A stretch of 64,000 nt of DNA from Hyperoplus lanceolatus. Taxonomy: Eukaryota; Chordata; Actinopteri; Uranoscopiformes; Ammodytidae. Numbering within the stretch: position 1 is the stretch's first letter; the number at the start of each line of letters is the position of its first letter. Location: positions 9,524,001 to 9,588,000 of the forward strand of contig CM049403.1 in the NCBI GenBank assembly GCA_026929865.2, given 5' to 3'. Both the position numbers and the translations under genes were made by a program. Of the stretch, positions 49,817 to 64,000 are shown piece by piece. The notes below the pieces were generated by a model. That model had not been told where the DNA came from, made no database searches, and saw only the letters and a program-made list of their open reading frames with translations.

Positions 49817-51245
49817 TGTGAGTGGTGGAGTGTATCATGACGCGGTGGTTACAGTGTTTCAAGCTTGAGTTTTGAGGTAAATCGTGAAATCTGGCGAGAC
49901 TCAGAGAATGCCACCGACTCCAGACAAAGAAAAAAAAAATTACAACTCTGCACGCAACGCAACACGAGTCCCCTCCCTCACATCAGATAACAGGGGGTGT
50001 GAGTGTGTGAGTGTGTGTGTTAAACAAACCCGCCTTCCACATCAGGTCCACAGTGTGTCTGTTTGACATATAATATGTAAGACCTCCAGACTCATATATT
50101 TGACAGTATTTATATACTGTCTCCACACGTCTCCTACACAATTCTTATTTGTCAGATTGATAGCGGAAATACATACGTACGAAAGTCATGCATACAAATG
50201 TTGCACTCATTATGTGGGTGTGCATATTAACAACATGCACAGTCACAATGTCATCTCAGTGCAAAGGATGGGGCTATTTATGTGAGTCCCTGAGTGTAAT
50301 GGTACAATCAATGAACAAGATATGACGTGGAGTCTTTAGCGATGCTATGTGTTAAACGTCCACGTGCGCTCTGCAACCAGGGTTAATCTGAGGCTTGATG
50401 GGAATGTCATTAGTGCAGGTATTTATATATACTGTATATGATGGTTCGTAAATCAAATAATTGGACATGAGGAATGTTTAACAGATAAGGCTAGATTCAA
50501 AGTTTGGGTCATCAGAGGTATTATAACTCATCCCGAGGAGCTGGGAGTTACAAATATTGCCTTTTTTTATACATCTGGAAGATATGGAGTAACATTCAAA
50601 TTAACTCTGAATTCCTAGCACATGTTAGTTCAGTTCAGCTGTGCACTGGTGAGCATCACTTTTCCCATTAAACATATTCATCCACAGTTCATTTCAAACT
50701 ATTGATAAGAGTAGCTAGAAAAGGAACATACGGTTGTTTTTTTCTACATTCGAGCCCATTTACTTCAAAGTGCTTATTAAAAGCTTGTTAAAAAAATTAT
50801 CATGCCACCATTACTCCTCCACTGTTTTTCAAATCAATTTCTGTCTAGCACTTTGACTTGTGTAGACATTACAGTTCCAACTAATTCCATTTGAGCACAT
50901 TTTCATAAAGCTACGTCAATAGGTGATAAAGTATTTGCGTCAATGCACATACAATGCAATGTTCAGTGATCCAACAGTACGGAAACAAGCACGCATTAAT
51001 GCCATTTAAAATGTACCCTGGAAAAGTCCTCTAAGCAATGCGCATAAATCAGTATACATTCTCTTGTGTACTTAGGGTGTCTGAGTTCATACAGTGAGTC
51101 ACATGCTTTTTCGGCCAGTCGTCAGGATTTATTTTTCTGAAGGTAAAGACCGTAGTAAACATGGCAATACCTTCAACATAGGCTGAGAAGGCTGCATAAG
51201 CACACACAGCATATATAGCTCCTAAAGTCTCAGGGAATTTCGCTC

Positions 51246-51246
<1 letters not shown>

Positions 51247-51280
<34 letters not shown>
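51247..51280. repeat. (TG)n microsatellite
   Basis: About 34 bp of TG. Confidence 0.95.
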
Positions 51281-51282
<2 letters not shown>

Positions 51283-51875
51283 ATTCAAAACATTATCAGA
51301 ATGGAGAGGTACATGCGCTGCAGACACACATACATGTTCTGCATGCAATACATTAGTGGCTTCTGCTGCTATGTGAAATAAGAGAGCTTTAAATTTTTTT
51401 TTTAAGATGATTCAGTTACCTTTCAGGAGCCAAAGCTATTTGATCGTACAATTGGCTGGCCATGAAAATGTTATGTAATAAATAAAGAAATCCAGGGAGG
51501 CCAGTGAGTCAAACATTCGATTTAAAATACTTTTAAGAATATGAAAGATATCCATGACCTTATTTAAACTATTTATGCGGAATTAATTGTATAAAAAGTG
51601 TAAACGTTAAGAGTTGCATAACTTATATCATTCCAACCTGTCAGGGAAAACTGCTACAGAAAGAAAACTTTCTTCAGTATTACATTTCCATCTATACTTA
51701 GAGAGAATACAGAGCCTAACACTCATCATTGTACTGAAAAGAACCTGGTAGTTAGGACAACATCTCCCTCCAGTAGGTCTGGCACACTGAAGTTCTGAAC
51801 CCAGCTGAACCTGTTGCCATCCAATTAAACCTGCTGCATGTATGTGAAGAATGTCATTAGCACGGTGATGACTGA

Positions 51876-51908
51876 GTGTGTGTGTGCGTGTGTTTGCATG
51901 TGTGTATC

Positions 51909-51945
<37 letters not shown>

Positions 51946-52049
51946 GTCTGTGTATGTGTGTGTGTGTGTGTATGTGCCTGCCAAGTAAGGACAGGGACAG
52001 TGTTTTTCTTAATTTGATCTGATGCTGTGGTTTTGTGCACACACATTTT

Positions 52050-52084
<35 letters not shown>

Positions 52085-52092
52085 AGTGTGTG
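51876..52092. repeat. Cluster of TG tracts
   Basis: Interrupted TG runs at 51876-51971 and 52054-52092. Confidence 0.9.
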
Positions 52093-53423
52093 TTCTAAAC
52101 CATAAGGAACAGTTTTCATCACCCCTCAATTCAAAATGACGCCTGAAGCCGGGTGTCAGCGGCTGTAGACATCAGGCCACAGACAGTGCTCATGGTGATA
52201 GAATAATGCTGAGTTGACTAGCTCCCTCTGCTGCTCAAAGAAAGGTGGACTAGAGACACCCTGTGAGGCCTACGTAGGGTTAGTCTGCCCCCTGGGGGAC
52301 GACAGTGATAGTGCAGACAGTGAGCTACCTGTTGCATATTCAGGATGTGGTAAATGTCAGCTTGTCAGAATACAGCTGAATGAATAGTGTTTGATTAGCT
52401 TTACTAAATAGTATAGAGTGGTAATACAGTGTGAGTCTACTATAATAGGCAAACCTTTATTAGTGGTAGAGGTTATTCCCTACGAGACGAGTAAATATGT
52501 TTTCCTGTGATGGGAGAGAGCCCTCTGTTGGTCAAAGACCAGACCAGCATGAAGCAATAAAGCCCTCTGTTCTATCTACCAGTCCACAATGTTCACTTAA
52601 AACCATTATGAACAATTTAATGAGTGTGTCGGGCAACTGCAGGTCAGGTTTGTGGAGCCGTTAAGCCTAAAGTGAGCGGTTTGACCTACAGCTCCATCTG
52701 TCCTCATGTCTTTCTGTCTTTGAGCAAGAAGAATGACTGGGAAGAAAAAAAATGAGGTAGCTCTGGGTATTTGCATGTATCGCCGTCAACTGTACGAGCT
52801 GCGACAGTCACATCATTTGAACGAGATGATACTGTAAGTAAAAGCTTGAGTGACAGATTTAAATGAACATTTTCATACAGACACTGCACGATGAAAGCAG
52901 ATGTTTGAGAGGCGAAGAGCAAGAACTTATTAGTGTAAGGGATATTCATTATTTGGCTGCACTTTTATTCTACATTTATATTTTATTGTCTATCCTACAT
53001 TGTGTAATCATTAAAAAAAACATGTAAAGATTCTGCGTTGTTGTCCCAATGTCACAAGATTTATTACAAACGTGCCAGCAGCAATTTAATTAAATGTAAG
53101 CGTTTCAATCTGTAGCAGGGCAATCTGTCCCAATATAAAATAATGCACGGGTGGCAACCGGTCGAATGCCTCAACAGTTTGTGAACCTATGGCGACTTCA
53201 ATAGCACAATGTTTACGGGGTCAAAAAGCCCGCAGAACAGGGGAGGTCAGAAACAAGGTTAAATATGAGTAAACAAGGACTTCCTCCCCGAGGGTAAGAA
53301 ATGTGCACCTGGACTTCTCATTAGTGCTGCGCTCTGAGAGTCTGCTCAGCACCACAGAGCACATGTGGCCCAGAGGAAACAAGCTCACAGCACTGCTAGG
53401 CTCCAACATTACATTGCATTGCA

Positions 53424-53424
<1 letters not shown>

Positions 53425-53514
<90 letters not shown>
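53425..53514. repeat. (CA)n microsatellite, about 90 bp
   Basis: Uninterrupted CA. Confidence 0.98.
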
Positions 53515-53518
<4 letters not shown>

Positions 53519-53628
53519 TCAGGAGAAAATGTACCGGCCAATAGGCGATCAATGAACCACCTCCCCAGTTTTCATGAGCAACCATAGTGGCAACGTATTA
53601 TGTTTTAGTACCGAGAGTGTTAACACAA

Positions 53629-53747
<119 letters not shown>

Positions 53748-55515
53748 GGGGATGATGGCTGGTTGTGTTGTATGGCCTTTCTCCTGATGCTCACTGAGCT
53801 GTCCCACAGTGCTGTTAGAAGGAGCGTATCACAACCTCCGCTCCATCTTCCCCACGGGGGAGCAAGCGGGACTTATTTATGACCCACTGACACTTCGATC
53901 CTCTTCCATTTCACGGCTCAAACAGCTTGTTTGCTTCCCCTCTGCTCCTACTCTGTCAAATTCATCTCTTACTATCAGGACAGACTGACACACATTTCTT
54001 GCCTTTTTTTCTGAGCCAGAAAGCTGCTTTCATGTCTCGTTCAAAATAATCATTAGCCTACCACTACCACAAAGCCAAAAGACTATCCTCTAGCCTATTA
54101 AAATGCCATTAAAGCAAATGGGCTACCGTCTTTTTTCCCACGTTCTTTCTTTTTTTTTCTTTTTCTCTATGCCTTGTCTTCCCTGAGGTCTTCTTCACCT
54201 GAAGTTCTGCAGTAAGCTGTGGGGAGCGCTAGACATTAATCAAAGGGTGGAGCAGAGAAAGAGGAGGGAGAGAGAGGGTGGCAGGGTCAGTCCTGCTCTC
54301 CCACCATGTTTTCCCTAATCCCCTGCCTCCCTTTGGAGCAGTTTAAATCTCTCACAGTCTGGGGAATCATCAACCTCCGCTCAGGGCCCCTCTCTGCTGC
54401 ATGCGCTCCACCAGGAGTATAGTAATGGATGGCCCAGACACATGCACAAAACATACATGTGAAAACAGAGAGCGTTAAACTAGCATGTCCAAATGCAGGT
54501 TTAAAAAAAAAATAAAATCTTGAGTGAGTAGTGATCAACCAATGAATATAAAGAGAGTCACTGTTTTGAGGAGAAAAAGGTGGTGGTGGTGGTGGTGTGT
54601 GTGTGTGTGTGGGGGGGGGGCAGCTCGTATTTTGACAGTGTCTCAGTCCTGGAGAAAATGGCCTCGCTCCGTTCTGTTTGTTTTCTGAAGGAGAAACATC
54701 TGAACATCTGTGGTGTTCCACGCAGCAACATGCTGGGCTAGAGTTACAAGCTGCACCGGTGCACGAGAATGCATAAACACATGTGCACAGTCAGACACAC
54801 ACACACGTGCACACTCGCACACGCACACACAAACTTAAATGTAAGGGTTTAACTGGCGATGAATTTCTATATACCTACTGCAGAATCATTGAATTGCTTT
54901 CACTCTGAAGTAATGTTAAATACACATGCTCCATTGTCAGATGGCGTGGAGAAAAATACCACACAGCTTCTTCAAAGAGGCTTCCTGAGGAATGTCGCCT
55001 AATGTCTGTGAACATGCGTGTCACAGTGTGTGTATGGCAGATATAAGCTTGTCTCAAGTCTATGTTGCCTTCCATGCCGTGACTGTTTTTTTTTTGGTGT
55101 GCTACTGCTGCCACATATGGCACCAAGAAATCCAACCAGGGCTTAAAAAAACAAACTCGAAAAGCAAATACTGTGTAAGCACGGCTAATATATTTCACTT
55201 GGCAAGGAACATGTGGTCTTTGTCAAAGGGACTCCTTCTTCAATACGAAATGTGTGCTTCAGTCAGCTCCCCCGCCCCCTTTAGGCTGTGAGAAGCGATA
55301 TGAGTTCAGATGAGAACAGCGATGATGAACTTTTGCTGCCGACCTGCAAGGCAAAAGTGCGTCCCCAAGAGAATGACTTTGATCACACAGGGAGGAGATC
55401 TGCTGGGGCTTATCTTGCAGCCCTACTCACTTTCACGCAATACGTCTACGGTGCAGTTCTCAACATGGTCGCTAGGGCGCACTGTTACACTGCCCACTGG
55501 ACCCTGAAAAGGCCA

Positions 55516-55801
<286 letters not shown>

Positions 55802-56991
55802 CCCCCACTCCGAAACGAGCTGCTGCCACGACGGAGCTGTTTTCTCTTGTTCTCCTGAGGGATATCAACAACTTTTTTTTACTGTTTCACTGTGTCCAAC
55901 TTCTCCATCTCAGATAATGCAGCGAGGGGTTGTGGCCGCCCAGATGTGAGGCACCAGCTCTAAAGCTGCCCTTAACAAAAACACAGTCACTTTCCCTCCC
56001 TCCCCTGATTTGAATGTGTTTTTCGGTCCATTTTCAACTCCTATTACCTTCTCCCCACTTGCTGGTGATACTCCTGGTGCAAATCGTTTTGAACCTGATC
56101 ATGAATTCAAAGAGCCATAAAAACAGAATGTCAACCTCATGTGGAGCTAAGAACGAATAAGGTTCAAGTTCAGCAGTTTGAGAAAAGTATTAGCAGTAAA
56201 GTTGAGGCGACTCATCGGCCACAATTACATCATTTCAGCGTTTTACTTCTCTCTTCTATAAGAGCCAGCAGCCAGAACACATTTTTGCAGTAGTGAAATG
56301 TGCACAGGGTTGGCTCTGTCCTCCTGAGTCTCCTCTTTTATTAAACCAGAGTCTTTTACAAACCACCACTCCAGGGACAATGTGCACTGGTCCAATATTT
56401 TGGGAGGGACTGACGTAGGATTGTCAAAGTACAACAATTTTTTCAAACCACATCTGGGAGGTGCGGCGCCCTACATGGACAGACACTGTGACCTGTACAC
56501 TGGCAATGATGGTTGAAAAACACAGGCCGATCCACCAGTAATAGACCATTATGCTGGAGGGAGAGGTTGACATTTGAGAGAGACTCTGAGGCTTGTCCCA
56601 ACCCTTTGAAATAAAGACAGGGTCATTCTCAGAAAATGACAGTCCAAATGTTTACAGTTTGTTTCTATGAAGAGATGGAGATTGATTAAAGGTCAAAAAG
56701 GTCTAGCAAATGTATAGCTGCTTGTTAACATCTCTCAGACAGTAATCAAAAGCCATCAGACAGTGAGCATGCTGCCTGATGGAGCAGCGAGATGCATTCA
56801 CTGAACATGGGAGAGGTTAGTTTCTAGTGTGAGAATGTCCATGATGCACAATTTGAAATGCTGAAATAAATCTGCAAAATGTTTTCTTAGGAAGTGAATG
56901 CATTCAAGATATTCGTCAGGCCTAAAGGACACACAAACAGCGAATGATTGGTAAGAAACAGTGAATGCATCATCATAACCTTTAAAAAGGG

Positions 56992-57440
56992 ATACTTCAG
57001 CATTTCGGGAAATTCGCTTACATATTGTTTTATTGCCTACAAATGAGAAGATTAACATGAATATGTAGCTAGAGCTAGCTTAGTTGAGCATGAAGACTCA
57101 ATACAAAGGGAACGATAGGAAGACCGGCTGCCAGTCTCAAAGCAACATAGCTGAGACTCAAGGATGTTATTGGTATTGGTCCTGTTTTTTTCACTTTTTG
57201 GTACGGATTAAACGACATGTAGGACGCTAATCGGTAAGCTTTAGATGTGTTGATAGAAGCCGCTTCCGTTACCTTGTGAACTGAGCCGGTCCGGCTGTTA
57301 AATCCTTGTGTTTGTTAAGATAAACTAACAGCTTCATATTTACCAAACCGACATGAGCCTCACACTCTCGTAAATAAATAAATATTCATATTTCCCAGTA
57401 TGTTGAGCTACTCCATTAAGCGTATTCAAAAGTTTAGAAA
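56992..57440. repeat. Probable interspersed fish repeat
   Basis: Begins AGGGATACTTCAGCATTTCG and holds GAGAAGATTAACATGAATA and AGCTAGAGCTAGCTTAG, words I associate with a common teleost repeat. Its second end is not clear. Confidence 0.45.
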
Positions 57441-58162
57441 TGGATAAACAAGCTCCACAAAGTCTAAGGGAAATGTATGCACGATGATCCACTCTTATTC
57501 AATCACACTCGTACTATCAAGAGAGGCAATTAAAATGTTCGCTCCAAGAAGTTTACAAAACCTACGTACAGCATGGTGGAGCCGGAGGAGCTGTTTGTAT
57601 GTTACACAAAGCAACACGGGGGCGGGACCTGATAAGCCTTTGGCTTCTTCCGTCTCCCTTCGGACAACACAAAGTATGATGTATGAATATTTGCAAGAGA
57701 AAATTGTGTATTGTGTGGAATTGTCCGAAAGAATAATAAATAAAATAAAAATAAAACACAACCAAAATTCTTCAAAAATAGAGAGACTGAGCAACCACCC
57801 ACAGAAGAGCAAGAATGTCAGCATCCTCCAGGAGGAGAATATGAAAGAGAATAGAATTATCATTATTTATCTACGTGAATCTTAGGTCTGACTTGTTTTG
57901 TTGAACTGAATAAGTCACACAAATATACTCTGTATCTCTAATGTCGGCTTGGTGTCATTTAACTCACTGGATTTTGAACAAGATCTCCAAATATTCCAGT
58001 GAACAGTGTTTGAATGTCAACCCACCATAGGAACAACAACACATCCAACGTACATACCAGACTCGAAGAGATGATACACTCGGCTAGATTTATGAACGCT
58101 CTAAAATCATGAAGAAGCTTCCAAAGTCTTTAAAAAGAAACGACCACTGTGTGATGGTTCAC

Positions 58163-58422
<260 letters not shown>

Positions 58423-59719
58423 TGCTTAAGAGGCCTAGATGGCAAGGGTTCAATCCCACACACCAGGAAGCATGATAATGTGATAATGTGCATGGCAGCC
58501 CAGGCATTGCCCTGAGTGTAGCCCGGGCCCACGCCAACACACTGATGGGAGAAAGAGCTAGAGGAGAGAGGCATGGGCTCCTAGCCAAGCTCACTGCTGG
58601 GGTTATCCTTAATGAACTGTGGAGCAAGGCGAGCTATAACTCAGGGCAAACAAATATCATTTCTTCTGCCAAGGCGGCTTGATTTACCGAGAAGAAAATC
58701 ACCCAGATGCACCAAGAAAAAAAAACGCCATGCAACAAACACTTTTGAGTTGTTTATGACTTAGATCAAATCTTGATCTTTGTAAGACAACATTGGTTAC
58801 ATATTCTCAACTCTTTCCCCAAATAATGCATCATTTATTTTCCTATTTGTTTTACAAGCACACACTTGCCTGGAGTGCTGATCCGGAAACTCACTATAGC
58901 AGGGGAGCGTTTCTTAATATCCACTCCTCATGAACTGAGATAATTATCATGTTTGGAAGTTATTATCTGTGTATGGAAGAGGATTAGGGCCACGGGAGAG
59001 AGAAATACCAACTGAGAGGAGGCAGTTTGTTTGTAATGATGCACTTACTTGAATAAAGTCAAAATGTGGAGAATAAACTCAAACAGTTATCTCCTATAGG
59101 CCTTCAATAGCGCGCCCTGGTTTTGAACCACACCATTTTGTTCACAGCCATTTTGGTAGCCTCCAAAAATCTCCATTTTGAGGGTGTAGAAGAGGGGTCT
59201 TTCTGTAAATGTACACCTATCGAATGAATAAGCACTTCCCGTTTCAGACAGGGTTGGGGTTCAAGGAGGGGAGGGGGTTGGACTCACTTTGAATGTCCCA
59301 CTTTCTCCTTTTGCTCCTTTCTTTCTCAACTAAGAGAAGAAAACAAAAAAACTCCACACAGCTCAAACAGTCAAGAGCAGGATTTTCACTTCACCTATCG
59401 AGACTCTTAAGCCCGCAGCTAAAATCTTACATGCTGATCAAATCATAGAAGGGCTCTATTACACCAGAGTTTATAGGAGCGTAGATTAAATTAATAGCCA
59501 TTTTACAACTACAACAGAAAACACTTGGTTCTTATTAAATTGGCCAATGTAAACAGAGAAATTCTGTTTCGTAGGGGGAAAAAGAAATATCCAGGAGATG
59601 GAGAGAGAGATAGAAGAAAACAATGGGAAAAGGAGGATGTTTATTCAATGTGCGCGAGCAAAAGAAGGGGCTTCCAAAGCGTCCACTGGCGGGAACAGAA
59701 ATGCTCCCACAACCGCAGA

Positions 59720-59737
59720 CAGACAGACAGACAGACA

Positions 59738-59783
<46 letters not shown>

Positions 59784-59787
59784 AACA
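59720..59787. repeat. (CAGA)n then (CA)n
   Basis: CAGA units at 59718-59740 lead into about 45 bp of CA. Confidence 0.93.
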
Positions 59788-60717
59788 TGACCATTAGACA
59801 GGAGGAGGATAGATAGAGGAGAGGGTGGTGCAACTGATGAAAAGACGTGATTAACCTTTGATCCTCACAGCGAATCGTATGAGTGTGTGAGTGTGTGTGT
59901 GTGTCTGTGCAAGCCGGCATGTCTTGGAGAGTATGAGCGAGTGTGTGTGGAAAGAAGAGAGAGAGAGTGAGTGTGTGTGTGTGTGTGTGTTTTCCGAGTG
60001 ATAACTGTGCTATGTGCTCGGCTGCTCCCATGAGACAGAGATAGATAATGTTGACGCTGTTGAGATCCCTTTGATAGCGTCTGCAGGGATGGAGTGGGGA
60101 GGAGGAGAAGGAGAAGGAGGTTTTATATATATGTATGTGTGTGTGTGTGTGTGACGGGTGGGTGACACGTTGGTTTAGGGTGGTTATGTAGCCTCTACCC
60201 CCTGGTGGTTCATGGGTGCTGCTGGTCTGAATTACGCGCCTATAAGGGAGGGAGAGCTTGCGTTTTGACCCCTGAACCCAAACCGACCTGGGACAAAGCA
60301 TGGGAACGCAGTAGCCTTGTGTATGTAGGTGTGTATGTTGACGCGGGTGCTAGACAAGCAAAAAAAGTGAGCAATGATGGGAAAAAGCGCGTGTGTGTGT
60401 GTGTGTGTGTGTGGGAAGGACAGAGGAGGACAGATTAGTTTCCATACGTGGCCGGACAATGAGTATGTGTGTATTTGTGCGAACAAGTTCATGCATGACT
60501 GTTTGTTTACTCTGCAAAGCTATGACTGCACAGTCAGAATGAAGGCAATACACATGCGATGGTGAGACACAGTTTCTGCGGGGATTCATTTGATACCTGA
60601 GAGCCAAACAAACAACTTCGGGGGCCTTGCCAGATCTGAACCCGGAGCAATAAACTCTAACCGATATCTGAGACGCTGGCTCTGTTTACGGGCTCATCAG
60701 TCAACACACCGCAGGGG

Positions 60718-60861
<144 letters not shown>

Positions 60862-61298
60862 TCGACTACTGAACACTGCATAAGATCTGATGCTTTTTTT
60901 TTGTTGCTGTAAAGACATTTGGAGCCAGGATGGGATTCAAAATGAAAGGAGCAAATTCTACGTGAAATCCATGTGCGAAAAAATGACTTGTTTTCAACCA
61001 CATAGAAGTCTTGGATGGTCACAAGTCTCTGTGAAGGGCAAAAAAGGGGTGGGACGCAACAGAAAAACTAGAGATTGGAGCCACATGTTGAGGCGCAGCA
61101 CACACACAAGACACTCAAGACACACACATGAGCACACACACAACCAGATTGATTGATTAATCTGGAATGTTTTTTCTTTTCCCTCTGAAAGCCCAATGTT
61201 CCACAGCACAGCCAGAGCGGACAACAACATAAACTGCTCACATACTGTAGCACATACGAGGAATTATATGGCGCTTATACACTCATAAGCTTGGTTTT

Positions 61299-61432
<134 letters not shown>

Positions 61433-62487
61433 AGGAGGAGGAGGTGTAGTGCTCACAAAACAAAGACTTTTGGTCTTGTCTCACTTCTACAAGAGCGCTG
61501 TGTTTGCCACAAAGAAAATGGTGTGATCTCAAACTTACGACTGCTTTTAGGGGGTGGAAGGACTTTTTCTTTCTTTTTGATGTTGTCTGAAGTGACAGTG
61601 GCACACAGCAGGTGGGGGGGGGCTTGTAACAGTGTGTGATCCCATGGTGAGGCATGAGATGTAAAAGCGAGAACAGTACACGATCTTATACAGTGGCTTA
61701 TCTGCTAGTGCCCTTGAGAAAATATAAAAACTGCCACAGAGCACACTGTGAACTAGGGACTATTTCCTTTGTATAATGCAAGGTAGTTCCAATGAAAAAA
61801 AGTTCTGTGTTTTTTTTTCCCCAGAGCACTGAGGACACTGTTTACAGTCAGCTGTTTTTTGCCAATGGTAACTTGTTGACTTGAAATCGTTTGATACTTA
61901 AAAATCCTGTTTCTGGGAGGAATCTTTCTGCAAGATTGTATCCTCCCAATGCATGTTTCTTGGCGATGTACACGTGTGATCAGGTTTCAATTTCAAATAG
62001 ACTTATTTTTTGTTTTAATGCAGGACAAAGCCTTCAGCCATCAGAGCAGCAGGATGCGATTACAGATCACTTTGTTTTTTTCCTCCCAGAGCAAAACTGA
62101 AACGAACACAAATACGTCTCTACACGTCTATAAAAGCCAACATAACATTTGAATATACAGAGATTTACAGCAGTATTGATCAACTGTTAAAAAAGTTTGC
62201 AAATGATTGCACGCCTATGCTGTTCTCAATTCTCTGTGTTATCCGTTTTCTCCGATATACCACCTCTAGCAATAACTTTTTTTCGATTGGTGCCAATGTC
62301 ATATCTTTTCATCCCAATTTATATACTCCTACACATACTGTATATTCGATCCATGTTGATATCACAACAATGCAATAGGAGTGGTTAAGAGGACACAGGA
62401 AAAAAGTTGAATGTTTTTGCAGAGTAACATATGACGGAGTAGCTTCTTTTATAGAATGACCATTGACCAATATGGCAGACCTACATA

Positions 62488-63971
62488 CAGTGCTGTTGTT
62501 GAGCATTTTGGAATTGTATTGTGTTTCACCATTATTAATTCATTTTTATCAATACCAGTATTTTTTATATGAAACAACAGATGTTTGTTTATCAATTCAA
62601 CATGTTTCTTTTCCAGAAATCAATTGTTAAAAGAGATAAAACAAATTATTTGCCAACTGTTGTATCTGCAAAAGTTTATGAACCCTGAGCTGCATTGCTT
62701 AAATCGAGCAGATCTTTGAGAGATCTTTAGGGAAGAAATTGGGTGGCACTAGATAAAACAGAGATCAAACCAAGTAAGTTTAGGCTGATCAAAGTGAACC
62801 CATACAGGTCGGACATGCCAAAAGGGAAAACAATCTCAGAGGGTCTCAGGAATAGAGTTGTGATGCTGCACATTTGTCTGGGGACAGCTATAAATTAATT
62901 TAAAATCTACAAATGGAGAGCTTTAAGAGTGACTGAACATCTGCCTAGAAGTAGACTTCCTTCAAAAATATCCACAAGAACCACAAAAAAAGTGATTTTT
63001 CAGTTAAAAGCCAACCCAAACATTACATCTAGTGATTTGCAGACCTCCCTTGCAGCATCTGGGACAGATGTGCATGGTTCCACAATAAGGAGAACACACA
63101 GTCAACATGACTTTCAAGGGAGGGTTGCTGAAGAAGCCTCTGCTCTCAAAAAAGAACAAAACTGCTAATCACAACTTATTAGAATTATTCTGTGGACAGA
63201 TTAGTCCAAAATTGAACTGATGGTCATAACCAAAACCACCATGTTTGGGCAAAAACGTAACTCTGCCTAACACCAAGAGAACCTTCTCCCAAGTGAAGAA
63301 TGGTGGTGGCAAATGGTCTGCAAATCTCCAGATGTAATGTGTGGGTTGGCTTGTACCTGAAAAATCACTTTTCTTGTGGCGCTTGAAGATATTTTTGAAG
63401 GAAGTCCACTCCAAGGCAGATGTTAAGTCATTCTTAAAGCTCTCCATTTGTAGATCATTTGCCTCACGTGGACGGATGGAGCTCAAACTTTTTTATATTA
63501 ATTTATAGCTGTCCCCAGACAAATGTGCAACATCATAACTCTATTCCTAAGATCCTCTGAGATTTGTTTCCCCTTTTAGCATGTCTGACCTGTATAGGTT
63601 CACTTTGGTGAGCCTATACTGACTTGTTTTTTTCTTTGTTTTAACTTGTGCCACCCAATTTCTTCCCTAAAGATCTCTAATTACATTGGTCTATTTCATC
63701 AATCAGTTTGGCCCACCTGATTGTTTTTACCTGCTCGATTTAAGCAATGCAGCTCAGGGTTCACAAACTTCTGCAGATACAACAGTTGGCGAATCATTTG
63801 TTTTATCTATTTTAACAATTGATTTCTGGAAAAGAAAAATGTTGAATTGATAAACAAACATCTGTTATTTCATATAAAAAATACTGGTATTGATAAAAAT
63901 GAATTAATAATGGTTAAACACAATAAAATTCCAAAATGCTCAAGGGGTTCACAAACTTTCAAACAGCACTG
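62488..63971. mobile_element. Tc1-like fold-back element 2
   Basis: Flanked by TA at 62486-62487 and 63972-63973, with ends CAGTGCTGTT and AACAGCACTG. The left arm 62488 to about 63050 is a diverged reverse complement of about 63315-63971. Unlike element 1, the arms here hold the 5' half of a transposase gene of a different Tc1 family. Confidence 0.85.
62929..63310 (+). pseudogene. Tc1-family transposase remnant (N-terminal)
   Basis: It reads SKISTRTTKKVIFQLKANPN, ITSSDLQTSLAASGTDVHGS and TIRRTHSQHDFQGRVAEEA, the helix-turn-helix DNA-binding region of Tc1 transposases, up to a stop at 63166-63168. Downstream, in another frame, WTD and SKIEL segments mark the first catalytic Asp region. The catalytic core is lost; the right arm carries an inverted copy of the N-terminal part. 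Confidence 0.8.
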
Positions 63972-64000
63972 TAGATCCTTTTCCTCAATGATCAATTACG

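Noticed and set aside
51049-51348. Minus-strand frame with a hydrophobic stretch (GAIYAVCAYAAFSAYVEG)
   Set aside because: It looks slightly coding-like, but half the frame is a TG tract, there is no recognised family, and no splice context was found.

Overview
This window is vertebrate nuclear DNA, almost certainly from a ray-finned (teleost) fish. The evidence is split genes with GT-AG introns, very long (CA)n/(TG)n tracts, and fish-type repeats: Tc1-like transposons with TA target sites, tRNA-derived SINEs, hAT and TTAA-flanked miniature elements, and a LINE 3' fragment. There is no prokaryotic feature, CRISPR array, operon or retroviral copy that I can see.

Three protein-coding genes are supported at splice-site resolution. 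(1) usp46, minus strand, partial: exons 1-4 (CDS 4765 down to 202) encode the N-terminal part of the ubiquitin hydrolase, including the catalytic Cys box; the rest lies off the left edge. (2) rasl11b, plus strand, complete: three coding exons (22836-22950, 23080-23213, 23738-24265) encoding 258 residues, with CCAAT and TATA boxes and two poly(A) signals. (3) scfd2, minus strand, partial: the last four coding exons (42811-42666, 36251-36117, 29291-29172, 27024-26932) encode the C-terminus of a Sec1/Munc18-family protein; upstream exons were not found and are presumably beyond 64000. The order and orientation usp46(-) / rasl11b(+) / scfd2(-) agree with the arrangement I recall for human chromosome 4q12, which supports all three calls. 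The genes are neighbours, not a pathway: deubiquitination, a small GTPase-like protein, and membrane traffic.

Layout: 1-4765 usp46; 4766-5150 its GC-rich promoter/5' UTR with a YY1-type site and a possible 7-codon upstream ORF; 5150-22540 intergenic DNA holding a LINE remnant, a fold-back Tc1 element, a (CA)46 tract, two adjacent hairpins, two SINEs and a TTAA-flanked miniature element; 22540-24900 rasl11b; 24900-26930 the tail-to-tail gap; 26932-42811 scfd2 exons separated by repeat-rich introns (hAT elements, a mariner-type MITE, SINEs, two TTAA elements that share one TTAA); 42812-64000 one long intron or upstream part of scfd2, dominated by dinucleotide tracts (the longest about 254 bp) and ending in a second fold-back Tc1 element.

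I found no clearly new multi-gene system. The most unusual items are: two unrelated Tc1-family elements that have both become large inverted-repeat (fold-back) structures; two back-to-back TTAA elements sharing one target site, one of them carrying a nested SINE; the usp46 exon-4 splice donor built from the first GT of a (GT)n microsatellite; and two SINEs with different tRNA-like heads on one shared body.
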